Positions 15,203-24,000 of a DNA stretch of 28,747 bases are shown here, piece by piece. This DNA comes from Collinsella sp. (GTDB lineage: Bacteria > Actinomycetota > Coriobacteriia > Coriobacteriales > Coriobacteriaceae), in contig DYAA01000140.1 in assembly GCA_019419405.1 (NCBI GenBank), forward strand, positions 1-28,747, read 5' to 3'. The first letter of the stretch is position 1; each line of letters begins with the position of its first letter. The notes under the pieces were generated by a model. It was not told where the DNA came from. It made no database searches and worked only from the letters and a program-made list of their open reading frames with translations. Position numbers and translations under genes: made by a program.

Positions 15203-17530
15203 TTAAGCGGAAACTGCGGCGGAAGCGGTGTTGGTCTCGTCCTCGTCGGTCCAAGCGTGCTTAGGCATGGGACGGAAGATCTGGAAGAGCATCGCAACCA
15301 GCAGCACAATGGCTACAACCGTCCAAATACCAAACTGGCCAAGGACAAGCAGGTTGTAGAACTGGTTGATGAACAGGCCGATCACCCATGCGAAGGCGCA
15401 CTCGTAGCCGATGGCAATCGCGGTCCACTTGCCGGAGTCCATCTGATTGCGAATGGTGCCCATGGCGGCAAAGCACGGAGCGCACAGCAGGTTGAATGCA
15501 CCAAAGGCAACGCAAGCACCCATGGTCGGGAACATGCCGGCAAACGCGGTCCACAGGCTCGGGTCGGTCTCGGCGGCCTCGGCCACGGACAGCAGCGAGC
15601 CGGCGGTGGCGACGACGTTCTCCTTAGCGACAAGGCCAGAGACAGTCAGCGCAGTTGCCTGCCAGGTGCTAAAGCCGAGCGGGGCGAAGATCCAAGCGAC
15701 CAGGTTGCCGAGCATGGCAAGCACGGAGTAGTCCATGAACTCCTCGGGGATGCCGTCCATCGCGGGCAGGAAGCCAAAGGAACCGTTGTAGCTACCAAAG
15801 TTGGAGAGGAACCAAACGACGACGGTGGACGCGAAGATGACCGTGCCGGCCTTCTTGATAAAGGCCCAGCAGCGCTCCCACACGTGCAGCGCCCAAGAGC
15901 GGATCGCCGGGAAGTGGTAGGCGGGAAGCTCCATAACGAACGGCGTCGGGCGACCGGCGAAGAGCTTGGTCTTCTTGAGCATGAGGCCCGAGGCGATGAC
16001 GGCAAAGACGCCCAGGAAGTAGAAGAGCGGGCTGATCCATGCGGCGGTGGTGGAAGAATCGCCGATGATGGAGCCCATGAGCAGGGCGATGATCGGCAGC
16101 TTGGCGCCGCAAGGGATGAACGTGGTGGTCATGACCGTCATGCGGCGGTCCTTCTCGTTCTCGATGGTCTTGGTGGCCATGACGCCGGGGACGCCGCAGC
16201 CCGAGGACACGAGCATGGGGATAAAGGACTTACCGGACAGGCCAAACCGGCGGAACACGCGGTCCATGATGAAGGCGACACGGGCCATGTAGCCGCAGTC
16301 CTCCAGGAAGGACAGCATCACAAAGAGCAGGAACATCTGCGGAACGAAGCCGAAGATGGCGCCTAAGCCGCCGACGATACCGTCGCAGACCAGCGAATCA
16401 ACCAGGCCGCCGTCCTCGGTACCACCCGCCACAAGGGCGTCGTGCACCACGGTGGTAATACCCGGGACATAGGGGCCGTACTGCGCCGGGTCGACCGAGT
16501 CGGCGTTGTCGCCCGCAGCCTCAACAGCTGCGTCATAGGCGTCACGACCCTGACCGAGCACGTACCAGCCGTCGGTGCCGAAGAGCTGGTCGTTGGTGAA
16601 GTCGGTCACCGTGCCGCCCAGGGTGGAAACGGCGATGTAGTACACGCAGAACATGATGACCACAAAGATCGGCAGGCCCAGGATACGGTTGGTAACCACG
16701 CGGTCGATCTTCTCGGAGGTGCTCATCTTGGCAGGAGCCTTGGTCATGCACTCGTCGATAATGTGGGCAATCACGCCATAGCGCTCGCCGGTGATGATGG
16801 ACTCGGCGTCGTCGTCGCAATCCTGCTCGCACTGGGCGACCAGCTGCTCGACGCGAGCGGCCTTCTCCTTGGTGAGGTTGATGAGCTTGCAGGCGTCCGC
16901 GTCGCGCTCAAACAGCTTGACAGCGTAGTAGCGACGCTTGTTGGCGGGAACGCTCGCCGGCAGGTTGTTCTCGATGTGGTCCAGAACGTCCTCGATGGAG
17001 GAATCGAACTTGTGCTCCGGCACCTGGCCCTTGGAAGCAGCGGACTTCTTGACCTGCTCGAACAGCTCGTTGATGCCCTTGTTCTTAAGGGCCGAGATCA
17101 TCATGACCGGGCAGCCGAGCTTCTTGGAGAGCTTGTCCGTGTCGATCTTGTCGCCGTTCTTCTCGACCAAGTCGGCCATGTTGAGGGCGACGACCACGGG
17201 CAGGCCGGTCTCGATAACCTGAAGCGCTAGGTACAGGTTGCGCTCGAGGTTGGTGGCGTCGACCACCTGGACGACGACATCGGGCTCGCCGCTCATGAGG
17301 TAATCGCGCGAGCACTGCTCCTCGGGGCTATAGGGAGAAAGCGAGTAGATGCCGGGGAGGTCCGTGATGGTAACGTTCTTGTCGCTCAGGAGCTTGGCTT
17401 CCTTTTTCTCAACCGTGACACCGGGCCAGTTGCCAACGTAGCCGTTGGCGCCGGTGATCAGGTTGAAAAGCGTGGTCTTGCCGCAGTTGGGGTTACCCGC
17501 CAGCGCGACATGGATCTGAGAATCCGCCAT
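15203..17530 (-). CDS. feoB: FeoB, ferrous iron transport GTPase
   Basis: Inner-membrane Fe2+ transporter with a cytoplasmic G domain. G1 is GNPNCGKTT (residues 12-20), G2 is in WPGVTV, G3 DLPG (57-60) and G4 NMAD (117-120). A helical spacer follows, then the membrane gate domains (SSGCGVPGVMATKTIENEKD, FIPCGAKLPIIALLMGS, ATTMGAC-like FPTMGACVAFGAFNLLCAPC). The start at 17530 follows AAGGATTGA. At 775 residues it is full length. It lies 123 bp after the second feoA, with a separate inverted repeat in that gap that may give it its own iron-controlled promoter. Confidence 0.98.
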   Translation of the reverse strand: MADSQIHVALAGNPNCGKTTLFNLITGANGYVGNWPGVTVEKKEAKLLSDKNVTITDLPGIYSLSPYSPEEQCSRDYLMSGEPDVVVQVVDATNLERNLYLALQVIETGLPVVVALNMADLVEKNGDKIDTDKLSKKLGCPVMMISALKNKGINELFEQVKKSAASKGQVPEHKFDSSIEDVLDHIENNLPASVPANKRRYYAVKLFERDADACKLINLTKEKAARVEQLVAQCEQDCDDDAESIITGERYGVIAHIIDECMTKAPAKMSTSEKIDRVVTNRILGLPIFVVIMFCVYYIAVSTLGGTVTDFTNDQLFGTDGWYVLGQGRDAYDAAVEAAGDNADSVDPAQYGPYVPGITTVVHDALVAGGTEDGGLVDSLVCDGIVGGLGAIFGFVPQMFLLFVMLSFLEDCGYMARVAFIMDRVFRRFGLSGKSFIPMLVSSGCGVPGVMATKTIENEKDRRMTVMTTTFIPCGAKLPIIALLMGSIIGDSSTTAAWISPLFYFLGVFAVIASGLMLKKTKLFAGRPTPFVMELPAYHFPAIRSWALHVWERCWAFIKKAGTVIFASTVVVWFLSNFGSYNGSFGFLPAMDGIPEEFMDYSVLAMLGNLVAWIFAPLGFSTWQATALTVSGLVAKENVVATAGSLLSVAEAAETDPSLWTAFAGMFPTMGACVAFGAFNLLCAPCFAAMGTIRNQMDSGKWTAIAIGYECAFAWVIGLFINQFYNLLVLGQFGIWTVVAIVLLVAMLFQIFRPMPKHAWTDEDETNTASAAVSA

Positions 17531-17605
17531 TCAATCCTTCTTCCTTGTGTGCCTGCGCTGCTTTCTCCGCGCGGGCTGGATAATGTGCTTCAACGTTGCA
17601 AGTTT

Positions 17606-17625
17606 AAGTTAGAAAATCCTAACTT
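17606..17625. promoter_or_regulatory. Candidate metal-regulator operator upstream of feoB
   Basis: AAGTTAG, six bases, CTAACTT: a perfect 7-6-7 dyad between feoA and feoB. Its TTAG/CTAA halves recall DtxR/IdeR-type iron boxes, though it is not a consensus site. Confidence 0.45.
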
Positions 17626-17653
17626 TATCTGCAGAAATATTCGCCGTCGGCCC

Positions 17654-17875
17654 TTACTGGACCTCGACGACGGCAGCCTCCTCCTTGCGGATGGAAAGCT
17701 CGTAGCCGCGCACGTTGATCTCGACCGGATCACCGAGCGGTGCAACCTTTACGACCTTGAACGAAGTGCCCTTGATGAGCCCCAGGTCCATGAGGTGGCG
17801 GCGCAGCGCGCCCTCACCGTGAAGCTTGACGATGGTAGAGCTCTCGCCCACCTTAACGTCACCCAACGTCTTCAT
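17654..17875 (-). CDS. feoA: FeoA domain protein (second copy)
   Basis: A 73-residue SH3-like FeoA protein that associates with FeoB in Fe2+ uptake. Typical features are a glycine-containing first strand (TLGDVKVGESSTIVKL), the helix RRHLMDLGLIKGT, and the strands VKVAPLGDPVEINVRGYELS and IRKEEAAVVEV. ATG 17875 follows GGGGGACAAG. It is followed by feoB and preceded, 39 bp away, by another FeoA. Confidence 0.95.
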   Translation of the reverse strand: MKTLGDVKVGESSTIVKLHGEGALRRHLMDLGLIKGTSFKVVKVAPLGDPVEINVRGYELSIRKEEAAVVEVQ

Positions 17876-17914
17876 TTACTTGTCCCCCTTTCAGTTTTTA
17901 CAGAATGCTGCGGA

Positions 17915-18157
17915 CTAACCGACGGTCATGATATGCATGGCGACCTTGGAATCGATGCCAAAGCGTGCGCCCAGCACCGTGACGATGATGTTGGCGCCAC
18001 TCGAGCTCACCACGTGGATCTCGCTGCCCTCGACAAAGCCGAGGTCCTTGAGGTGGTGCTTCATGTCCTCATTACCCTTTACACGAGACACGCGCACGGT
18101 TTCGCCCGCCTTTACCATCGAAAGCGGCATAGCCGGCATCTGCGGTCCACAAGACAT
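17915..18157 (-). CDS. feoA: FeoA domain protein (first copy)
   Basis: An 80-residue FeoA-like protein, divergent from its neighbour. It starts MSCGPQMPAMPLSMVKAGET, then VRVSRVKGNEDMKHHLKDLG, FVEGSEIHVVSSSGANIIVT, VLGARFGIDSKVAMHIMTV. The N-terminal Cys/Met/Pro-rich tail is absent from the second copy. ATG 18157 follows AAGGAGCTC. It is the first gene of the feo cluster. Two unlike FeoA proteins in one operon are common in anaerobes and suggest different roles. Confidence 0.93.
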   Translation of the reverse strand: MSCGPQMPAMPLSMVKAGETVRVSRVKGNEDMKHHLKDLGFVEGSEIHVVSSSGANIIVTVLGARFGIDSKVAMHIMTVG

Positions 18158-18200
18158 GAGTGAGCTCCTTACGTCAGTTCGTCCTCAACATCGACGCGGT

Positions 18201-18254
18201 AAAAGTTAACCACATCTATGTTCGCTTTAGTAAACTAGCACGTGGTTAACTTTT
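18201..18254. promoter_or_regulatory. 13-bp perfect inverted repeat in the feo promoter region
   Basis: AAAAGTTAACCAC (18201-18213) and GTGGTTAACTTTT (18242-18254) are perfect complements separated by 28 bases. Each arm also contains the small palindrome GTTAAC. It lies 44-97 bp before the first feoA start, where an iron-responsive repressor would bind. The half-site (A)AAGTTA is shared with the dyad before feoB. Confidence 0.5.
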
Positions 18255-18306
18255 TGGAAAGGGTCCCCATTTAGATTCCGAAAAAGTTTCCTATACGAAA
18301 CAAAAA

Positions 18307-18337
18307 GGCGCGGCAAAGAGCTGTCCTTTGCCGCGCC
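18307..18337 (-). terminator. Intrinsic terminator of the HPr gene
   Basis: GGCGCGGCAAAG and CTTTGCCGCGCC form a perfect 12-bp stem with a seven-base loop. On the minus strand it is followed by TTTTTG. It stands nine bases past the stop codon. Confidence 0.9.
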
Positions 18338-18346
18338 CTGTCATGC

Positions 18347-18595
18347 TTAGAGCGAGAGGTTTCTGATCGACGTGACGCAGGAAGCCTCGTCTACGCCCGA
18401 AACGCGGAAGATGATGTCCTCGCCGCACTCGCCGTAGAGAGCCATGAGCCCCATTACATCGCGGCCGTCGGTATGGCGATCGCCGATACTGACCGATACG
18501 TTGCTACGATGCTTGGCAATGATGTCGTAAAGCAGCGCAACCGGGCGGGCATGCAGTCCCAACGGATCTTTAATCGTCTTTGTAAACTCGACCAT
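18347..18595 (-). CDS. HPr-family phosphocarrier protein with Asp at position 46
   Basis: Small phosphocarrier of the phosphotransferase system. Starting at ATG 18595 (after GGAGGGGAC), the 82-residue product places the catalytic histidine exactly at residue 15 (DPLGLHARPVALL). The regulatory site region reads GRDVMGLMAL where Bacillus HPr has KSIMGVMSL, so residue 46 is Asp instead of the serine phosphorylated by HPr kinase. Length and pattern are otherwise complete. It stands alone, not with ptsI. It may be the cell's general HPr or a paralogue tied to a particular function; the window cannot decide. Confidence 0.9.
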   Translation of the reverse strand: MVEFTKTIKDPLGLHARPVALLYDIIAKHRSNVSVSIGDRHTDGRDVMGLMALYGECGEDIIFRVSGVDEASCVTSIRNLSL

Positions 18596-18692
18596 GTCCC
18601 CTCCCGCGGCATCGCACATTCGGCCGGCAAACCCAGCCACGTGGTAGTTATTGTAGCGTTAGATGCTTGTCGAGAGCTCCTCTGAACACCTC

Positions 18693-18912
18693 GTGGGCAA
18701 AAAGTGGCAAATATGAGTACTGTCACCAATTTAGTAGCAGCAAAATCGAGAGCAAAGTGCCTACTTTGAGCGATTCGAAGAGGTTGAAAGCCGTCAAACG
18801 CCCTTTAAAGGGGGTTAGATAAATTGATTTTGAGCCCATTTTCGCTCAGAACGGGCCGAAAAATATGACACCTCTTTTGCAACAGTACTCATATTTGGCA
18901 TTTTTTGACCAC
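18693..18912. repeat. 220-bp element with 31-bp terminal inverted repeats
   Basis: The left end (18693-18723) starts GTGGGCAAAAAGTGGCAAAT and ends ATGAGTACTGT. The right end (18882-18912), read in reverse complement, starts GTGGTCAAAAAATGCCAAAT and ends ATGAGTACTGT, giving 28 matches in 31. The interior is AT-richer than the genes and has no supportable reading frame. It occupies most of the 421-bp gap between the HPr and permease genes. It resembles a MITE or other non-autonomous repeat; no clear target duplication is visible. Confidence 0.7.
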
Positions 18913-18941
18913 GGGGTCCAAAACCATGTCCCAAAACACAA

Positions 18942-18969
18942 AAGGAGGGGCCTCGTAAGGCCCCTCCTT
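18942..18969 (-). terminator. Intrinsic terminator of the APC permease gene
   Basis: AAGGAGGGGCC and GGCCCCTCCTT form a perfect 11-bp stem with loop TCGTAA, followed on the minus strand by TTTTGTGTTTT. It stands 47 bases after the permease stop. Confidence 0.88.
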
Positions 18970-19016
18970 AGGAAAGGGAATCGATTAATTCCACAGCCGC
19001 AGATTAATCCTAGCCG

Positions 19017-20480
19017 CTACTCCATCATGTCGAGGACGGAGGGGCGAAGCTCGCTCTCGGCAGCCTCGGGATCGGTCTCGCGCAGGCGGTTGATGTAGCG
19101 GTTGTACCACATCACGGCAAGGCCCAGGAAGATAACTACACCGCCAACGTTGTAGACCAGTGTCAGCCACAGAGGCTGATCGAGCGGGATGGTGCCGCAG
19201 ATAAGCACGAAGCAGAAGACCACAAGCAGGAATGCAGCAATGGCCAGGCCAAAGGTACGCGAACCCATGCGGAAGCCACGGGGAGCAGCATCGAAGTTCT
19301 TGCGCAGCATAAAGTAGGCAAGCAGGATCAGCAGCGGCGGGAGCAGAGCGGTGGCAGCCGTCATGTTGGTGACGATCATGAGCAGGTCGTCTAGGTTGCC
19401 GGAGCCCAGGGCCGGGATGATCAGGATGGGGACGACGATGGCAAACTGCAGCCAGGCAGCGCGGGCAGGAATGCCGTGCTCGTTGAGCTCGACGATCTTG
19501 CTACCAAAGACGCCCTTGGGGATCTCGGTGAAGAAGACCTTGATGGGAGCAGAGGTCCACATCATGAGGGAGCCCAGCGTGGCAGCGAGAAGGATCAGGC
19601 CAATGACGCGCGTGGACACTTCCATGGGAATGCCAAAGTGGGCAAAGACAGCGCCGAATACGTCGAAGATACCGGTGGAGATGGCAACGCCGCCCTCGGG
19701 AATGAACAGGTTGACCAGCAGCGAAGCGCCTGCATACAGAAGGCCGATGGTCAGGCCGGCGATAACGACGGTGCGCACGAAGGCCTTGACGCCACCCTTA
19801 AGGTCGTTAAGGAACACGCCGACAGACTCAGCGCCGCCAACGCCCTGGATGATCCAGGCAAGCGTACCGAAGAAGCCCCACATAGTGGCGAAGTTGCTCA
19901 TGTCGGGAGCCATGTTGGCAGGAGTAGGAGCCGTAGCGAACTCAACGCCGCCAAAGGCAGCAGCCAGGGACAGCAGGATGAACACGGCAGTCAGGCCGAG
20001 AGCCGCGGTCGAACCGAAGGAGGAAATGGAGCCGATCCACTTAGCGCCCTTGGTCGAAACCCACGTGGCAATAGCAAAGACGACGATCTCAATAATGGTG
20101 ATCCACAGCTGCGAGAGCTCGGCATTGGCACCAAAGAACACGTAGCTCGCGTAAATGATGACGTTGGGCAGGACGGACGCAAAGTAGAACAGGTTAACGA
20201 ACCAGTAGCTAAATGCCGTCAGGAACGCCCAGCGACCACCCATCGAGGTCTTAACCCATGCGTACACGCCAGACTCGGAGTCCCTGTTGAGGCCGACGAA
20301 CTCAGCGGTAACCAGGGTATAGGGGACAAAGTACAAAAGCGTGGCGAAGAAGAACGACGGCGCAGCTGCCAAGCCGATGGCCGCGTTGTTGTTGATGATG
20401 TTCTTGATACCGAACACGGCGGCGACCGTCATGCCCAGCAGAGCGAACGAACCAATCGTTCCTCGTTTTTCAGAGCTCAT
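19017..20480 (-). CDS. APC-superfamily amino acid permease
   Basis: Polytopic transporter of about 12 membrane helices. The first helix carries the family's unwound substrate-binding segment (GSFALLGMTVAAVFGIKNII), followed by VTAEFVGLNRDSESGVYAWV, typical of the glutamate/GABA-antiporter-like branch of APC permeases. ATG 20480 follows GGGAGGGCTT; the ATG at 20492 overlaps that ribosome site and is rejected. Length is 487 residues, normal. The polar C-terminus is about 25 residues long. The substrate is not predictable. It lies downstream of ebgC on the same strand, about 153 bp away, but an inverted repeat in between and its own terminator suggest a separate unit. Confidence 0.9.
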   Translation of the reverse strand: MSSEKRGTIGSFALLGMTVAAVFGIKNIINNNAAIGLAAAPSFFFATLLYFVPYTLVTAEFVGLNRDSESGVYAWVKTSMGGRWAFLTAFSYWFVNLFYFASVLPNVIIYASYVFFGANAELSQLWITIIEIVVFAIATWVSTKGAKWIGSISSFGSTAALGLTAVFILLSLAAAFGGVEFATAPTPANMAPDMSNFATMWGFFGTLAWIIQGVGGAESVGVFLNDLKGGVKAFVRTVVIAGLTIGLLYAGASLLVNLFIPEGGVAISTGIFDVFGAVFAHFGIPMEVSTRVIGLILLAATLGSLMMWTSAPIKVFFTEIPKGVFGSKIVELNEHGIPARAAWLQFAIVVPILIIPALGSGNLDDLLMIVTNMTAATALLPPLLILLAYFMLRKNFDAAPRGFRMGSRTFGLAIAAFLLVVFCFVLICGTIPLDQPLWLTLVYNVGGVVIFLGLAVMWYNRYINRLRETDPEAAESELRPSVLDMME

Positions 20481-20556
20481 AAGCCCTCCCAATCATCTAT
20501 TAAATGTCATCTAAACCCGTCCGAGCTGCAAGTGCAAACACGGACGGTGCACCTGC

Positions 20557-20600
20557 TAAGGGGAATGGGGAAAAGGGAGTCAACAAAGCCATCCCCCTTA
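20557..20600 (-). terminator. Possible hairpin after ebgC
   Basis: TAAGGGGAATGG (20557-20568) and CCATCCCCCTTA (20589-20600) pair at 11 of 12 positions around a 20-base loop, 34 bases after the ebgC stop. There is no T-tract, so the role is uncertain. Confidence 0.35.
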
Positions 20601-20633
20601 ACGGCGCGAAGCAAACGTCCAGGCGGACGAATA

Positions 20634-21089
20634 CTACTTGTTGGGGAAGGAATATCCTTCAACCGTCACGTGCAGTACCACGACGCGGGGATCCACGGCA
20701 TCAGCCACGACACGGTAGGCCTCGTCGATCTCGACGACAGCAACGCCGCCGGCGGGAATCGTCACAGTCTCCCCCGTACCCTCAAAGCGCTCGCGATCAT
20801 CGATATCGCTGTAGGCGCGGGTGCAGGTGAGGCCTGCCTTGGAGGCAACCTCGACAGTCAGGTCGCCGTCGAGCGGGGCGAGCACGGCATGATAGCGACG
20901 GTGACCGACCAGATCGGCGGTAGCGGCCTCGTGGGCGTTCACCCACCAATACACCAACGAGTCGCCGATGGAGTACGCCACATCGTGCTGCAGTTCAGAA
21001 ACGCCGTCGAGCGCCTGGCCGGTACGCATCCACTTCTTGACGGACTTCATCTGAGCATCGAAGTCGGCACGCGAGTTAAAGACATGCAT
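20634..21089 (-). CDS. ebgC: EbgC-like beta-galactosidase accessory subunit (YhcH/YjgK/YiaL family)
   Basis: A 151-residue protein of the YhcH/YiaL cupin-like family (DUF386). Directly after an EbgA-type beta-galactosidase it is best read as EbgC, the small subunit needed for full activity of the E. coli Ebg enzyme (149 residues there). Visible motifs are WMRTGQALDGVSELQHDVAY, SIGDSLVYWWVNAHE, GHRRYHAVLAPLDGDLTVEV and TIPAGGVAVVEIDEAYRVV. ATG 21089 lies three bases after the ebgA stop, with AAGGAGG inside the ebgA 3' end, so the two are tightly coupled. Confidence 0.9.
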   Translation of the reverse strand: MHVFNSRADFDAQMKSVKKWMRTGQALDGVSELQHDVAYSIGDSLVYWWVNAHEAATADLVGHRRYHAVLAPLDGDLTVEVASKAGLTCTRAYSDIDDRERFEGTGETVTIPAGGVAVVEIDEAYRVVADAVDPRVVVLHVTVEGYSFPNK

Positions 21090-21092
21090 GGC

Positions 21093-24000
21093 TTATGCCT
21101 CCTTAATGGGTGCCAGCGCCTGAGCCAGATCGGCAGACGTCAGCGGTCGCAGGGACACCTCAAAGCTGAAGCTCTCAAAACGGGTGCGATAGGAATCGAG
21201 CACCTCGGAACCCCAAGAGTTCGAACCAAGGCCGAGCAACTGGTCGTTGATGTTGACCGTGACCGTGTCGCCCTTGACAAGGTCGTAGACGTGCTTGGCG
21301 TTATCGATGGCCTCGCAGCTATAGGGCCATGCCGAGAATGAGAACGGGTTGGAGGCGGCGTCAGCCGGACGGGTCACCAGCACGCCGTCGCCATGGCTAG
21401 AGCGCAGAGCAACCCAGCGGGTACCCTCGCGGTTGGCGCAGTCCTGAGGCATAACGTAGGGCGTGAACATGTCGTCGACCGTGGTGCGGTAATGACCGAC
21501 CGGGTTGGCGCGCAGCGAGTCCGGATAGTTCTCGCCCGGACCGTGGCCATACCACTCGACGGCACGATCGCAACCGGGGACCTCGAAGGAGATGCCGATG
21601 CGCGGGATGATATCCGAGTAATCGCCGTAGGGCTCGCCGGAAACCTTGAGGTCGACGCGACCGCTCGGAAGCACGGTGTAGACGAGCTCGACGCGCATGC
21701 CGAACGCGCGGACGGGAGGAGCGATACGCTGGCTCACGGTAACGACGACCGCATTGCCGTCCTGCTTCCAAGTAACCTTGCGAGTAGACGTCTGCATCAC
21801 ATCGATGAAGTTGTCCTTCCACAGGGAGTCATACTCTTGGGCGTGGTTGTCGACGAGCGGATGCCAAAAACCAACCTGGGGACCAGAGGCCATGACGTCG
21901 CGGCCGGATGCCTTCCACTCGCTCACGGTACCGTTGACCTTGCTGAAGGTCAGCTCGCCGTTGAGGGAGTGAATGTGGATCTCCTGCTCGGTCTCCTCGA
22001 CCGTAAGCTCGGGGCGCACGGGGGCGACAATTGCCGGCGCCGGATGGTTTGCGATGGCAAACTGGCTTGCGCCCAGTTGGAACATCGGCTCGCACCAGAC
22101 GTGAGCAGCCATAGTGTAGGCGTGCACGGTCAGCAGGGTCTCGCCCACTGCGGCCTCGCGAATCACCAGCGGAAGCTGGACGGACTCGCCGGGGGCAACC
22201 GCACCGGGCACGAGCGTCTTGCGGCGCACTACGTCGCCGTCCACCAGGGTCTCCGCCGACAGGCAGACATCCTCAAGGGTGGTAAACCAACGCTTGTTGG
22301 TGACAGTCAGCTCGCCCGCCTCGGCATCGTAGGCCATGCGAACCGGGCAGATGACCTGGCTATACTCAGTGAGGCCCGGGCTCGGCTGCTGCCAAGGGAA
22401 CACCATGCCATCGATGCAGAAGTTGCTGTTGTTGGGGTAATCGCCGTTGTCGCCACCATACATATCGTAGGCAACGCCGTCCTCGGTCACAGCAGCCAGA
22501 CCGTGGTCGCACCATTCCCAGATAAACTGGCCTTGGATGCAATCCCAGCGATCGAAGACCTCCTGGTACTCGGACAGGCCCCCGGGACCGTTGCCCATGG
22601 AGTGACCGTACTCGCAGTTGATGCGCGGCTTGGGGAACGGATGCTCACCAAAGTCGTTCATCTGCGACACACGGGAGTACATGGTGGAGATAACGTCGAC
22701 GGTATCGGCGTTGCGATCCTCCTCGTAGTGAACCGGACGACCGTCGAGCTCATGAGCCTTGGCATACATCGCGCGGATGTTGCAGCCATAGCCGCTCTCG
22801 TTGCCCATCGACCACATAATGATGCAGGCGTGATTGCGCTCCTGCATCACTAGGCGCTCGACGCGGTCGACGTAGGCCGACTCCCATGCCGGGTCGTCGG
22901 TGACCAGGGCGATGTTGCCGATATTCTCGAAACCGTGGCTCTCCATATCGGTCTCGGCGACCAGCATAATGCCGTACTCGTCGCACAGCTCGTAGAAGCG
23001 CGGGTCATTGGCATAGTGAGAGGTGCGCACCGCGTTGATGTTGTGTCGCTTCATGAGCTCCAGGTCGCGGCGCATGCGATCGAGGCCCACAGCGCGACCC
23101 TTGTGATCGTCGTGATCGTGGCGGTTGACGCCATGCATCTTAAAGTAGGTGCCGTTGAGGTAGATATGGTTGCCCTCGACCGTCACCTCGGCAAGGCCCT
23201 GGCGATGCGGAACGTACTCGCTGACCTCGTCACCGTCGTAGACCTCAAACGTAAGGTCATAGAGGAAGGGGTCCTCGGGGTTCCAGAAGTGGGCATCGGC
23301 AACGCTGCACTCGGCATGGCCGTCGACGCACTCGCCCGTAGCGACCACGTTCCCGCCATCGCTGAGCGTATACACAACGCGGGTAGCGCCCTCGGCCACC
23401 GTATCGAGCGTGATCAGAGCGGCATCGCCCTCGCGGTGCGTGCGGAACCTAAAGTCGACCAGGTGCGCGGCGGGACGCTGCATAAGGTACACATCGCGGA
23501 AGATGCCCGAGGCCCACCACATGTCCTGATCCTCGATATAGCTGCCATCGCTGTACTGCAGGACCTTGACCGCAAACAGGTTGTCGCCCTCGACGAGCGC
23601 ATCGGTCACGTCGAACTCGGCAGACAGGCGCGAACCCTTGGTCATGCCGATAAACTGGCCGTTGACGTACAGCTCGCCATAGCTCTCGATGCCGTCGAAG
23701 CGAATGATCTCGCGGGCGCCGGCAGGAACGGCGGGAAGGTTGACGATGCGCTGGTAGACGCCCATGGGGTCGTCGGAGGGAACGAACGGCTGATCCACCG
23801 GAAACGGGAAACCCTCGTCGGTGTAGGCAAGGTTGCCATAGCCGTCTACCTGCCACAGGTGCGGAACCTCCACGTGATCCCACTCGGACTTGTACGTGGA
23901 GAGCTCCTCGTTGGAGACGGCAGCAGGCCCCTCAAAGAGGCGGAACTGCCACGAGCCAGACAGCTGGACAAACCCGCGCGACAGCTCGCGGCTGTACGTA

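Noticed and set aside
18596..19016. Small genes in the 421-bp gap
   Set aside because: The only frames are short, lack ribosome sites and fall in the inverted-repeat element or the terminator.
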